Part shown: positions 1-7,703 of the stretch, piece by piece | Layout of the letters: the number at the start of each line of letters is the position of its first letter | Position numbering within the stretch: the first letter of the stretch is position 1 | Origin: Rheinheimera sp. UJ63 | Lineage (GTDB): Bacteria > Pseudomonadota > Gammaproteobacteria > Enterobacterales > Alteromonadaceae | Length of the DNA: 64,000 nucleotides | Assembly: GCF_021568285.1 (NCBI RefSeq) | Contig: NZ_JAKGTQ010000004.1 | Coordinates: 62,001-126,000, forward strand | Direction of reading: 5' to 3' | The notes under the pieces: generated by a model | Databases searched by the model: none | The model's input: only the letters and a program-made list of their open reading frames with translations | Told to the model about the DNA's origin: nothing | Made by a program: the position numbers and the translations under genes

Positions 1-78
1 GGCGTATTAATGGTATTGCAGAGAAAGGCCTTTTGCGTCATGGTATTGCTTCTGATAACCATTGGCGGTTTAACATGA
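1..78 (+). CDS. C-terminal end of an unidentified protein (partial)
   Basis: Frame 1 is open from the window edge to a TGA at 76-78 and reads as a strongly hydrophobic tail (…FCVMVLLLITIGGLT), like a last membrane helix. The stop overlaps the ATG of the next gene as ATGA, the usual layout of coupled operon genes. Only 25 codons are visible, so no family can be named. Frame 3, which is the frame of the downstream racemase, is also open to the edge, so the upstream gene could be a chance reading. Confidence 0.35.
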   Translation, partial: GVLMVLQRKAFCVMVLLLITIGGLT

Positions 79-779
79 AAACGATTGGTTTAATTGGCGG
101 AATGAGTTGGGAGTCAACCATACCGTATTATCGGTTGCTTAATCAGGGGGTTAAGCAACAGCTGGGTGGGCTGCATTCGGCTAAATGTATTTTATACAGT
201 GTCGATTTTCAGCAGATTGAACGTTTACAACATGCGGGTGATTGGCAAGGCGCCGGTGAGGTGTTAGCTGAAGCGGCTGTAGCACTGGCTGCAGCAGGTG
301 CAGAGGTTATTGTGCTCTGTACCAATACCATGCATAAAGTTGCTGCTCAAATTGAAGCTGCAGTGGCTATCCCGCTATTACATATTGCCGATGCCACCGC
401 AACCGCCTTGAGGCAAGCTCATTGTAGCCGTGTTGGTTTGCTGGGAACTAAATTCACCATGGAGCAGCCTTTTTATCGAGAGCGCTTAAGTGAAAAGTAC
501 GGTATCACAGTGCTGTTACCCACTGAAACTGAGCGGGATAGTTTGCATCAGATTATTTATCAAGAGCTCTGTCAGGGAATACTTAAACCGGAATCAAAGC
601 AGTTAGTGCGGCGGATGATGGCCGGTTTAGCCTTGCAAGGTGCTGAGGGAATTATCTTGGGTTGCACTGAAATAGGTTTATTAGTCAGCCAAGCCGATGC
701 CGCTGTACCGTTGTTTGATACCACGGTACTGCATGCACAAGCGGCTGTAGCATTCGCGTTAGCCGATACGGTGAGTTAA
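75..779 (+). CDS. Aspartate/glutamate racemase family protein
   Basis: Cofactor-independent amino-acid racemase of the Asp/Glu racemase superfamily, probably cytosolic, interconverting L- and D-aspartate or glutamate; substrate inferred from family only. The protein (234 residues) begins with the typical MKTIGLIGGMSWEST. The two catalytic cysteines of the family are visible in VLCTNTMH in the first half and ILGCTEIGLL near the end, at the expected spacing. The start is set at 75 because the family N-terminus begins there; an in-frame codon at 33 would add a non-conserved extension. The start overlaps the stop of the preceding frame. It resembles the YgeA group more than MurI (glutamate racemase for peptidoglycan), which is less likely here. 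Confidence 0.85.
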   Translation: MKTIGLIGGMSWESTIPYYRLLNQGVKQQLGGLHSAKCILYSVDFQQIERLQHAGDWQGAGEVLAEAAVALAAAGAEVIVLCTNTMHKVAAQIEAAVAIPLLHIADATATALRQAHCSRVGLLGTKFTMEQPFYRERLSEKYGITVLLPTETERDSLHQIIYQELCQGILKPESKQLVRRMMAGLALQGAEGIILGCTEIGLLVSQADAAVPLFDTTVLHAQAAVAFALADTVS

Positions 780-818
780 GCTGATAACACTACGTCGAAC
801 CACATAAAAAGAGACAGT

Positions 819-1526
819 ATGAATTACCTGTTTGCCATAATTTTGCTTTGCTTTAGCGCGCTATTACAGGCTAAAAAGTGCGTGATTTTATTACACGGCT
901 TAGCGCGTAGTGCTGATGCCATGCAGGTGTTAGAAAAACGCTTACAGCAGGCCGGTTATGTGGTCAGTAATGTCGATTACCCCTCAACGCAGTACCCTAT
1001 CGAGCAATTAGCTGCATTGGCCATTGGGCAGGGGCTTCGTTATTGCCAGCAGCAATCCGCACAGCCAGTGCATTTTGTTACGCATTCGCTAGGTGGCATC
1101 CTTGTGAGATACTATTTAACGCAGCAGCCTATTGCTCATCTTGGCCGCGTGGTGATGCTTGGTCCGCCTAATCAAGGCAGTGAGGTCGTGGATAATTTAA
1201 AAGATGTGCCCGGGTTTGAATTATTGAATGGCCCAGCAGGTCAGCAGCTTGGTACGGATGAAGCGAGTATGCCGAAACGCTTAGGTCCGGTCGATTTTGA
1301 GTTAGGCGTGATTGCCGGTACGCAAAGTATCAATTTGTTGCTTTCGACAATGTTGCCCAACCCGGATGATGGCAAAGTGTCACTGGAGTCAACTAAAGTT
1401 AAGGGGATGACAGATTTTATTGCCTTACCGACTACGCATCCGTTTATGATGAAAAACGATGCGGTGATCGCGCAAACGTTGTATTTTTTGCAACACGGCG
1501 AGTTTGAACTGCGTCAGTCAGAATGA
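819..1526 (+). CDS. Exported alpha/beta hydrolase (lipase/esterase-like)
   Basis: Serine hydrolase of 235 residues. The first 18 residues are a signal peptide (…ILLCFSALLQA). The oxyanion segment VILLHGLARS and the nucleophile elbow THSLGG (G/T-x-S-x-G type) match triacylglycerol lipase/PGAP1-like hydrolases, and LGPPNQGSEVVD is typical of this lipase branch. The late His in PTTHPFMM probably completes the triad. The substrate is unknown; an exported ester hydrolase acting on lipids is the best guess. AGAGA at about 809-814 lies a suitable distance before the ATG. No clear terminator follows; a weak hairpin is at 1522-1543, overlapping the stop. Confidence 0.82.
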   Translation: MNYLFAIILLCFSALLQAKKCVILLHGLARSADAMQVLEKRLQQAGYVVSNVDYPSTQYPIEQLAALAIGQGLRYCQQQSAQPVHFVTHSLGGILVRYYLTQQPIAHLGRVVMLGPPNQGSEVVDNLKDVPGFELLNGPAGQQLGTDEASMPKRLGPVDFELGVIAGTQSINLLLSTMLPNPDDGKVSLESTKVKGMTDFIALPTTHPFMMKNDAVIAQTLYFLQHGEFELRQSE

Positions 1527-1553
1527 TGGCTTTTTGCATCATTAAATAAATGC

Positions 1554-1766
1554 TTAACGTTTTCGCTGCTGGCGAGGTACTTTCTTTTGTTTCGCCAAAA
1601 GAAAGTACCCAAAGAAAATGCGACCCCACTTCCGCTCGAAAGCCCGGCTGATCATGCGTTGTCCAAGGCGAAAACGTAACTCGTGCGGCGCTAGCGTCGC
1701 CGCACTCAAACACCCGTTTTCTTAAAACCTTGGTCAACGATGATCAGTCGGCTCGCTACAAAGGGG
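1554..1766. repeat. Structured repeat A, copy 1
   Basis: First of three near-complete copies of an approximately 210-bp non-coding element. It runs from TTAACGTTTTCGC to AAGGGG, the same borders as the other copies. It contains a perfect 14-bp hairpin (1576-1589 with 1596-1609, loop TTTCGC) and a long compound hairpin: outer arms 1641-1668 and 1728-1753, middle stem GAAAACG/CGTTTTC (1670-1676 with 1715-1721) and apical stem GTGCGGCG/CGCCGCAC (1683-1690 with 1698-1705). No coding sequence fits. Compare copy 3, where the stems are kept with different bases. Confidence 0.9.
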
Positions 1767-1816
1767 GAATGAATATCCAAAGCGAAGATCTAGGTTCGGA
1801 GTAAAGCGAGTTAATA

Positions 1817-1922
1817 GCGAAGTAAACTTTGGCTGGAGACGTCTTTTTCAGGGATGAAAAAGAGGAGCGTACAGGGAGGTATTTACCGCGTGCTCCAGCC
1901 GAAGCTTTACGCAGCGTTTAAC
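1817..1922. repeat. Structured repeat B, copy 1
   Basis: About 105 bp, nearly identical to copies at 2241 and 2619. An outer stem GGCTGGAG (1831-1838) pairs with CTCCAGCC (1893-1900), and an inner perfect hairpin CTTTTTCA-GGGA-TGAAAAAG occupies 1843-1862. It runs directly into repeat A copy 2. Confidence 0.88.
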
Positions 1923-2128
1923 GTTTTCGCCGTTGGCGAGATACTTTCTTTTGCGTCGCCAAAAGAAAGTATCCAAAGAAAATGCGACCCCACTTCCGCT
2001 CGAAAGCCCGACTGCTCATGCGTTGTCCAAGGCGAAAACGTAACTCGCGCTATGCTTCGTCGCCGCACTCAAACACCCGTTTTCTTAAAACCTTGGTCAA
2101 CGATGATCAGTCGGCTCGCTCTAAGGGG
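1918..2128. repeat. Structured repeat A, copy 2
   Basis: Second copy of element A. The first hairpin is 1940-1953 with 1960-1973. Relative to copy 1, one base pair of this stem has changed on both sides (G-C to A-T), so pairing is kept. The long hairpin arms are kept from about 2003 to 2116, but its apical stem is weaker than in copy 1. Confidence 0.9.
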
Positions 2129-2240
2129 CGCTCATATTCTAAGCGGTATTCGCTTAGTTGAGCAGTTTGTATCAATTGCAACAGTGAGATTATCAGCATC
2201 ATTTTTGCTGTAGTGGCAAATCAGGTTGAACGAGTTGACA

Positions 2241-2345
2241 GCGAAGTAAACGTTGGCTGGAGACGTCTTTTTCAGGGATGAAAAAGAGGAGCGTACAGGG
2301 AGGTATTTACCGCGTGCTCCAGCCAAAGCTTTACGCAGCGTTTAA
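2241..2345. repeat. Structured repeat B, copy 2
   Basis: Almost identical to the copy at 1817 over its whole length, with the GGCTGGAG/CTCCAGCC outer stem intact. The spacer separating it from A copy 2 (2129-2240) is unlike the other spacers. Confidence 0.88.
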
Positions 2346-2554
2346 CGTTTTCGCCGAGGGCGAGGTACTTTCTTTTGTTTCGCCAAAAGAAAGTACCCAA
2401 AGAAAATGCGACCCCACGTTGCCGCGAGAGCCCGGCTCAACCTAACCCGACCAAGGCGACGAGGTAACTCGTTCGGCACTACCGTGCCTCGCTCAAACAC
2501 CCCTCGTCTTAAAACCTTGGCCGCGCTAGGTTGCCCGGCTTGCAACGTAAGGGG
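2342..2554. repeat. Structured repeat A, copy 3 (diverged, stems conserved)
   Basis: Third copy of A. The first hairpin (2364-2377 with 2384-2397) matches copy 1. The long hairpin has a largely different sequence but the same architecture: outer arms 2429-2456 and 2515-2540, middle stem GACGAGG/CCTCGTC (2458-2464 with 2502-2508), apical stem GGCAC/GTGCC (2475-2479 with 2484-2488). The middle stem differs from copy 1 at three positions, each with the matching change on the other arm. Confidence 0.9.
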
Positions 2555-2618
2555 ATTAACAGCGAAAAGCGGTTGCCCATTTTTGCATTCGCTGAGATAA
2601 ATGTTGGTCGAGTTAATA

Positions 2619-2722
2619 GCGAAGTACATGTTGGCTTAAGACGTCCTTTTCAGGGATGAAAAAGAGGAGCGTACAGGGAGGTATTTACCGCGTGCTCCAG
2701 CCGAAGCTTTACGGAGCGTTTA
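2619..2722. repeat. Structured repeat B, copy 3
   Basis: Matches the two other B copies, but the left outer arm has changed to GGCTTAAG and no longer pairs fully with CTCCAGCC. The inner hairpin is also shortened. This copy looks like the decaying end of the array. Confidence 0.85.
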
Positions 2723-2776
2723 ACCTTTTAGCCGCGGTCGAGAGGCTTTCTTTTTTTTCGATAAAAAAATATCTCA
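2719..2776. repeat. Decayed remnant of repeat A
   Basis: After B copy 3 the sequence starts like A (TTTAACCTTTTAGCCG, then CTTTCTTTTTTTTCG), but the first hairpin is degraded and the long hairpin is missing. This marks the right end of the array. Confidence 0.6.
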
Positions 2777-2806
2777 CCACAAGGTCAGATCTTTACTCGC
2801 CGGTGA

Positions 2807-2832
2807 GACTGCTAGGAAATACCCTAGCAGTC
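2807..2832 (-). terminator. Hairpin downstream of the LD-carboxypeptidase gene
   Basis: A perfect 10-bp stem, GACTGCTAGG (2807-2816) with CCTAGCAGTC (2823-2832), loop AAATAC, lies 12 bp beyond the stop of the minus-strand gene. There is no T-run on the minus strand, so it may protect the transcript end rather than act as an intrinsic terminator. Confidence 0.45.
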
Positions 2833-2843
2833 AGCTTGTTCGG

Positions 2844-3902
2844 TTAGCGTTGAAATACCGGCTCGAGTAAGCGTAGGGTGCCGGCATTGGCATCCATTTC
2901 TACTTTTGCGCCTACCGGCAGAATAAATTGCTTGGGAATATGGCCAATCATCGCGCCGCGATAAGCTGGAATACCTAGCGGTTTAATAAAGTCGGCAAAA
3001 ATCTCATCCAGCGTTAAGCTGCCCCAGCCATTGCCTGGGGTGCAGCGGTTACAATCGCCAAACACAAAGCCTTTGATTTTATCCAGCGCGCCCATCAATT
3101 TTAGCGTGCTCATCATGCGGTCAATGCGGTAGGGCTGTTCTTCAATGTCTTCTAAAAAGAGAATCTTATCTTGAAAATCAGGTAAGTAAGGCGTGCCAGC
3201 TAAGGAGGTCAAAACCGTTAAGTTACCGCCCATTAGCTCGCCTTGCGCCTTACCTGGGGTAATCACGCGAGTGCGGTTTTCGCGGTTAACCAGTTCACCT
3301 TTGCTTTCTTGTTCGTTTTGGTAAGTGAGCAATTCTTGCTGGAAAAACACTCGTTCGAATTGATCCACATTAAAGGCATTCCAACTACCAATACCATTGG
3401 GGCCATGAAAACTCACTAAACCGGCTTTAGCCAGCAAGGCATTATGCAGCGCAGTGATATCGGAATAACCGAGTAACGGCTTAGGGTTGCGCCGGATCAT
3501 CTCATAATCAAGCAGCGGCAGAATACGCGCAGCACCTGAACCACCACGGGCACAGATAATGGCTTTTACCTCGGGATCGGCAAACATGGCGTTCAGATCA
3601 CTGGCGCGATCCGCATCACGGCCAGCTAAATGACCATGACGCTCGGTATAAAAACGGCCGGCTTTAACGTTAAAGCCCAGCGCCTGCAGTACTTCAGTGG
3701 CGATAACTAAATCTTCTTGGTCGGCAACGGCGGCGGACGAGGCAATTAAGCCAACGGTATCGCCTTTTTGTAACCGTTTCGGCAAGATACGACCGTTAGT
3801 GGTTAAGGTTGTGCTGGCCGCTTGTGCTGTGAGGCTACAACCGACTAATGGCAGTACGCTAAGTGCGGCTGCACTGCTTTTTAGAAATTGACGTTTATCC
3901 AC
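2844..3902 (-). CDS. Murein LD-carboxypeptidase (peptidase S66, LdcA-like), lipoprotein-type export
   Basis: Serine carboxypeptidase of family S66, which removes the terminal D-Ala from murein tetrapeptides during peptidoglycan recycling. The protein is 352 residues. The N-terminus is a lipoprotein-like signal (LSVLPLVGC lipobox), so this copy is probably exported and membrane-anchored, unlike cytosolic E. coli LdcA. The nucleophile motif GYSDITALH, the FLEDIEEQPYRIDRM segment carrying the Glu, and GHIPKQ carrying the His form the S66 Ser-Glu-His triad. The start is a GTG at 3900-3902 with GGAG six bases upstream. It stands alone, convergent with the repeat array. Microcin C immunity (MccF) proteins share the fold and cannot be excluded. 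Confidence 0.87.
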   Translation of the reverse strand: MDKRQFLKSSAAALSVLPLVGCSLTAQAASTTLTTNGRILPKRLQKGDTVGLIASSAAVADQEDLVIATEVLQALGFNVKAGRFYTERHGHLAGRDADRASDLNAMFADPEVKAIICARGGSGAARILPLLDYEMIRRNPKPLLGYSDITALHNALLAKAGLVSFHGPNGIGSWNAFNVDQFERVFFQQELLTYQNEQESKGELVNRENRTRVITPGKAQGELMGGNLTVLTSLAGTPYLPDFQDKILFLEDIEEQPYRIDRMMSTLKLMGALDKIKGFVFGDCNRCTPGNGWGSLTLDEIFADFIKPLGIPAYRGAMIGHIPKQFILPVGAKVEMDANAGTLRLLEPVFQR

Positions 3903-4061
3903 CGACCGCTCCGCTAATAATAATTTATTCCTATTGATAGCATGCTTTTGGAATAATTACAGCGGATTTGACTAAAAATTGCGTTGATGCGTTGGGCTAA
4001 AAAGATAAAAGGGAGTGGGGTAACGAACCTGGTGTTGAAAAGCATTGGGCGAGGGGAAGAA

Positions 4062-4089
4062 GGCCAATAAGTGCGATTACCTATTGGCC
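4062..4089 (-). terminator. Terminator-like hairpin after srmB
   Basis: GGCCAATA (4062-4069) pairs with TATTGGCC (4082-4089) across a 12-base loop, 17 bp past the srmB stop. On the minus strand it is followed only by a pyrimidine stretch (TTCTTCCCC), so the call is weak. Confidence 0.35.
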
Positions 4090-4105
4090 AGAAACAACGT
4101 AGCTA

Positions 4106-5329
4106 TTATTTTTTAGGCGCTTTTTTTGCCAGCTTTTTGGCCGCTAATTTACCTGGCTTTTTCTTTTTACTTGCGACTTTCGCTTCTTTATTTTTGGCGC
4201 GAAGCCCTTCAATGTTTCGACGTTTAAGTTTTTGCTCAGTATAGCGTTCTACTTTGGCAACAATACTCATATCGTGTGCTTCGACTAACGAGATCGCCGT
4301 CCCTTTTTTACCGGCGCGACCTGTGCGGCCAATACGGTGCACATACACATCGGCGCTACGTGGCATATCAAAGTTAATCACATGGCTGATGTCGTCAATA
4401 TCCAAACCGCGCGCCGCTACGTCAGTCGCCACTAAGATGCGTACTTGGTTATTGGTAAAACGTGCTAAAGCTTGCAGCCGTTTATCTTGCGGCATTTCAC
4501 CTTGTAACCAGCAACAGCGTAAACCGGCCGTTTCTAATTGCCCCGACAACGTGGCTAAACGCTCACGGGTTTTCACAAAAACGATCGCCTTGGTCACGTC
4601 TTCTTGCTGCAAAATATGAATTAACATGGCGAGTTTGTGGTTAATGTCATCGGCTAAATGACACCATTGCAGTATTTTGGCTTTTTCTTTGCGCGACGGG
4701 TGCGCTTCAATCCGCTCTGGCTCTTTTAACGAATGACTGGCGAAACGCTCTAATGTGGCGCCTTCTAAAGTGGCAGAAAACAGCATCGTTTGCCGGCGGC
4801 GGCGCGCTTCTAACACGATACGGTTCATCTCGCCAACAAAGCCCATATCGAGCATCCGATCCGCTTCATCGAGGATCAGAACTTCCACTTCATCCGCTTG
4901 AAAGCTTTCTTCATCGAGATATTCAATCAGTCGACCAGGGGTGGCGACTAAGATGTCATTGTTTTTTTCAAGCGTATCTTTATGGCTACCATAGTTCACA
5001 CCGCCGGTAATTAAACCGATGTTCAGAGTCGTATGTTGGCTGAACTGACGGAATTCATCATACACTTGGTAAGCGAGTTCGCGGGTTGGTGTCATCACTA
5101 ACACCCGCGCAAAACCCGGATCGCGGCGCGAGAAATCTAATAAATATTGAATAGCGGGTAACACAAACGCCAACGTTTTACCCGTGCCGGTTGGGGCAGA
5201 CGCCATAATATCGCGGCCCTCTAACGCCAGTGGCAGCGCCAGTTGTTGGATCTGAGTGGGCTCGCTAAAACCGGCCGTTTCGAGTGCGCGATTAAGGGCG
5301 TCGTCGAGTTGAAACTCGGCAAATGACAT
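4106..5329 (-). CDS. srmB: ATP-dependent RNA helicase SrmB (DEAD-box)
   Basis: DEAD-box helicase that assists assembly of the 50S ribosomal subunit. The 407-residue product shows the Q motif (PTQIQQLALP), Walker A APTGTGKT, PTRELA, ITGG, ATPGR, DEAD in LILDEADRMLDMGF, SAT in LFSATLEG, and the C-terminal motifs VATDVAARGLDI and HRIGRTGRAG. The tail is very rich in lysine (KKKKPGKLAAKKLAKKAPKK), as in SrmB. DMGF and ISLVEAHD match the SrmB branch. The start is placed at 5329 (MSFAEFQLDD), where homology begins. It is divergent from trmN, the same arrangement as srmB-yfiC in E. coli, which supports the assignment. Confidence 0.92.
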   Translation of the reverse strand: MSFAEFQLDDALNRALETAGFSEPTQIQQLALPLALEGRDIMASAPTGTGKTLAFVLPAIQYLLDFSRRDPGFARVLVMTPTRELAYQVYDEFRQFSQHTTLNIGLITGGVNYGSHKDTLEKNNDILVATPGRLIEYLDEESFQADEVEVLILDEADRMLDMGFVGEMNRIVLEARRRRQTMLFSATLEGATLERFASHSLKEPERIEAHPSRKEKAKILQWCHLADDINHKLAMLIHILQQEDVTKAIVFVKTRERLATLSGQLETAGLRCCWLQGEMPQDKRLQALARFTNNQVRILVATDVAARGLDIDDISHVINFDMPRSADVYVHRIGRTGRAGKKGTAISLVEAHDMSIVAKVERYTEQKLKRRNIEGLRAKNKEAKVASKKKKPGKLAAKKLAKKAPKK

Positions 5330-5405
5330 GGGTAGTACCTCAAAGTTATGCTGTTTCCTTATGACATCGGCTGGCACTCAGGCTAAACTGGCGCGCGGAG
5401 GACGT

Positions 5406-6119
5406 ATGTCAGCAGGTTTTCAATGTAAACAATTTACTATTGCGCATCAGCATTGTGCGATGAAAGTCGGCACTGACGCGCTGCTATTAGGGGCCTGGGC
5501 CCGGCTGCCAGCCAAGGGTGCTATGTTAGACATTGGCGCAGGCAGCGGTATTCTTAGTTTAATGTTAGCGCAGCGCAGCCAGGGTAAACAGGCAATTACT
5601 GCCATCGAGCTGGATGCTGCCGCGGCGGCACAGGCTGCAGATAATGTGCAACACAGTCCGTGGCCATCGGCCATCACGGTGATAAAGGGCAATATTCTAA
5701 CCTATCAACGCGCGCAACGTTACGCTTTAATCGTGTCAAACCCACCTTTTTTTCAAGCGGCTTTGCCCAGTATAGATCCATTACGACAACAAGCCCGGCA
5801 TACCGATAGCTTGCCCTTTAGTGCCTTGTTACAACAAGCGGAAACGTTATTAAGCCCCGAAGGGGAATTTTGTTTAGTGTTACCTGCGGTAAGTCAGCCG
5901 GCTTTTGATGCAGCAGCAACCGAGGGAGGCTGGCATTGCTTGCGCCGCTGTGCCGTGCAAAGTAAAGCGAACAAGCCGGTCAGTCGTTACTTACAGAGCT
6001 GGCGCTTTGCTGGCGAGAGGCAAGCAGTTGAGCTAAGCAGCTTACTGATCCACGCTGAAAACGGCACTTATTCAGCAGAATATCGCGCCTTGCTACGGGA
6101 TTTTTATTTGAAGTTTTAA
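5406..6119 (+). CDS. trmN: tRNA1(Val) (adenine(37)-N6)-methyltransferase TrmN6
   Basis: SAM-dependent methyltransferase (YfiC) that makes m6A37 in tRNA-Val. The product is 237 residues and cytosolic. The SAM motif MLDIGAGSGILSLMLAQ and the N6-adenine-type catalytic motif NPPFF (NPPY family) are present; FTIAHQHCAMKVGTDALLLGAWA is the family N-terminal signature. The start at 5406 follows GGAGG at 5397-5401 and gives the family N-terminus. It is divergently transcribed from srmB, as in E. coli, with only 76 bp between the start codons, so the two promoters must lie close together or overlap. Confidence 0.9.
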   Translation: MSAGFQCKQFTIAHQHCAMKVGTDALLLGAWARLPAKGAMLDIGAGSGILSLMLAQRSQGKQAITAIELDAAAAAQAADNVQHSPWPSAITVIKGNILTYQRAQRYALIVSNPPFFQAALPSIDPLRQQARHTDSLPFSALLQQAETLLSPEGEFCLVLPAVSQPAFDAAATEGGWHCLRRCAVQSKANKPVSRYLQSWRFAGERQAVELSSLLIHAENGTYSAEYRALLRDFYLKF

Positions 6120-6127
6120 CCTGATGC

Positions 6128-6646
6128 TTAGCCGATGGTGGCGATTTCGGTTAACACCTGTTCGACCCAGCTTTGCAGCCGGGCATCAGTTAACTCATAC
6201 TGATTTTCATCATCCAGCGCTAAGCCATAAAACCATTCGCCATCCGGCGTAAGCGCTTTTGAGGCGATAAATTCATAACCACTGTTTGGCCAGAAACCTA
6301 CTCGGGTGATAGCCTGTGGTGCCAGCGCCTCATGTAACATGCCCAGCGCATCTTGAAACCATTCTGCATAACCAATTTGGTCGCCCATACCGTACAGGGC
6401 GATTATTTTTCCGCTTAAATCAACTTGACTGATCTCAGGCCAGCGTGCTTCCCAGTCTTCTTGAATTTCGCCGAAGTCCCAAGTTGAGAGGCCTAAAATC
6501 AAGATGTCGTAATCTTGCATGGCGGCCAAACCGGTATCTTTTAAGTTGTGGAGCGTTACTAACTCGGGGCCGAGTAGCGCTTGAATTTTCTCTGCCACCA
6601 TTTCGGTGTAGCAGGTGGTGGAACCATAAAAAAGACCAATGTTCAT
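6128..6646 (-). CDS. fldB: Flavodoxin FldB
   Basis: FMN-binding electron carrier of 172 residues. The phosphate loop is [24 protein letters not shown] and [15 protein letters not shown] are the isoalloxazine-binding loops with the expected W and Y residues. [10 protein letters not shown] and [17 protein letters not shown] match FldB more closely than FldA. The start at 6646 gives [10 protein letters not shown]; upstream codons are not conserved. It is divergent from xerD, the order found in E. coli (fldB-xerD-dsbC-recJ-prfB-lysS), which supports FldB over FldA. Confidence 0.92.
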   Translation of the reverse strand: MNIGLFYGSTTCYTEMVAEKIQALLGPELVTLHNLKDTGLAAMQDYDILILGLSTWDFGEIQEDWEARWPEISQVDLSGKIIALYGMGDQIGYAEWFQDALGMLHEALAPQAITRVGFWPNSGYEFIASKALTPDGEWFYGLALDDENQYELTDARLQSWVEQVLTEIATIG

Positions 6647-6767
6647 CTGATAGCACGTGTAGTGAAACATGGTGCTATATTATCAGACTTGCCTGCGCTC
6701 GCCCATACACTATGCCTTGATGGCTAAATCCGCTACTATTGGCACACCTGAGATCGTTAAGCTTGCT

Positions 6768-7685
6768 ATGAGCCAAACAATACATGCTGCCTTGACAGCC
6801 GATACGCAGCAGCGTATTCAACAATTTTTGGATCAACTTTATTTAGAGCAAGATGCCAGCCCGCACACGTTAAGTGCTTACGGCTCGGATCTGCGGCATT
6901 TTGCGCTGTTTTGTCAGCAGCAAAATATCAAACTGCTCAGTGTTAGCGGTGATGATGTGAATGCGTATTTAGCCACGCGCTACGATCACGGGATCAGCCC
7001 GCGTTCTGCCTCTCGGGTGCTAAGTAGTTTAAGGCGTTTTTATCGTTACTGGCAGCAGTTGGCGTTGATAAGTACGAATCCGCTGGAGCATCTATTAAAT
7101 CCAAAAATTGGCAGTAGCTTACCGAAAACCCTATCAGAAGCCGATGTTGATGCTTTGCTAGGTGCACCGGATTTAAGCGAGCTGATCCAATTTCGTGATA
7201 AAGCCATGTTAGAGTTATTATATGCCACCGGCTTACGCGTGACCGAGTTGGTTAGCTTAACCATGCAGCAACTGTCTGTGCAACAAGGTGTGGTGCGGGT
7301 GCTGGGTAAAGGTCGTAAGGAACGCTTAGTGCCTATGGGGGAAGAAGCACAGCATTGGCTAAGTCGTTATTTACGCGAAGCACGGCCACAGCTGTTAGGG
7401 GGTGCGCAAGATGTGCTGTTTCCGAGTAATCGACAACAAATGATGACCCGACAGACCTTCTGGCACCGTATCAAATTTTATGCAACAGTGGCGGGCATTA
7501 AGGCAACCTTGTCACCTCATACTTTACGACATGCGTTTGCCACGCATTTACTGAACCATGGGGCCGACTTAAGGGTCGTACAGATGTTATTGGGCCACAG
7601 TGATCTGTCGACAACACAAATTTACACGCATGTTGCGCAAGTGCGCTTGCAGCAACTGCATCAACAACATCATCCGCGGGGTTAG
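6768..7685 (+). CDS. xerD: Site-specific tyrosine recombinase XerD
   Basis: Partner of XerC in resolving chromosome dimers at dif, activated by FtsK. The product is 305 residues. The N-terminal SAM-like domain contains YLEQDASPHTLSAYGSDLRHF. The catalytic domain has the R in ATGLRVTELV, the K in GKGRKERLVPMG, HTLRHAFATHLL (H-x-x-R), LLGHSDLSTTQIYTHV (H and the nucleophile Y). The start at 6768 gives MSQTIHAAL…, near the usual length of 298; an in-frame extension to 6669 is not conserved. It is the first gene of the xerD-dsbC-recJ block. Confidence 0.94.
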   Translation: MSQTIHAALTADTQQRIQQFLDQLYLEQDASPHTLSAYGSDLRHFALFCQQQNIKLLSVSGDDVNAYLATRYDHGISPRSASRVLSSLRRFYRYWQQLALISTNPLEHLLNPKIGSSLPKTLSEADVDALLGAPDLSELIQFRDKAMLELLYATGLRVTELVSLTMQQLSVQQGVVRVLGKGRKERLVPMGEEAQHWLSRYLREARPQLLGGAQDVLFPSNRQQMMTRQTFWHRIKFYATVAGIKATLSPHTLRHAFATHLLNHGADLRVVQMLLGHSDLSTTQIYTHVAQVRLQQLHQQHHPRG

Positions 7686-7703
7686 TGCGGAACAAGGAAC
7701 ACT

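Noticed and set aside
1444-1737. 97-codon minus-strand frame over the end of the lipase gene and repeat A
   Set aside because: Overlaps a good gene and non-coding repeat; no RBS and no recognisable domain.
1854-2213. 119-codon frame starting MKKRSVQGG
   Set aside because: It is made from repeats B and A; the same start recurs at 2656 with a different end. No protein-like conservation is visible.
1554-2776. CRISPR array or integron attC array
   Set aside because: Units are far too long and spacers too variable for CRISPR; the core GTTRRRY/RYYYAAC pair of attC is not present.
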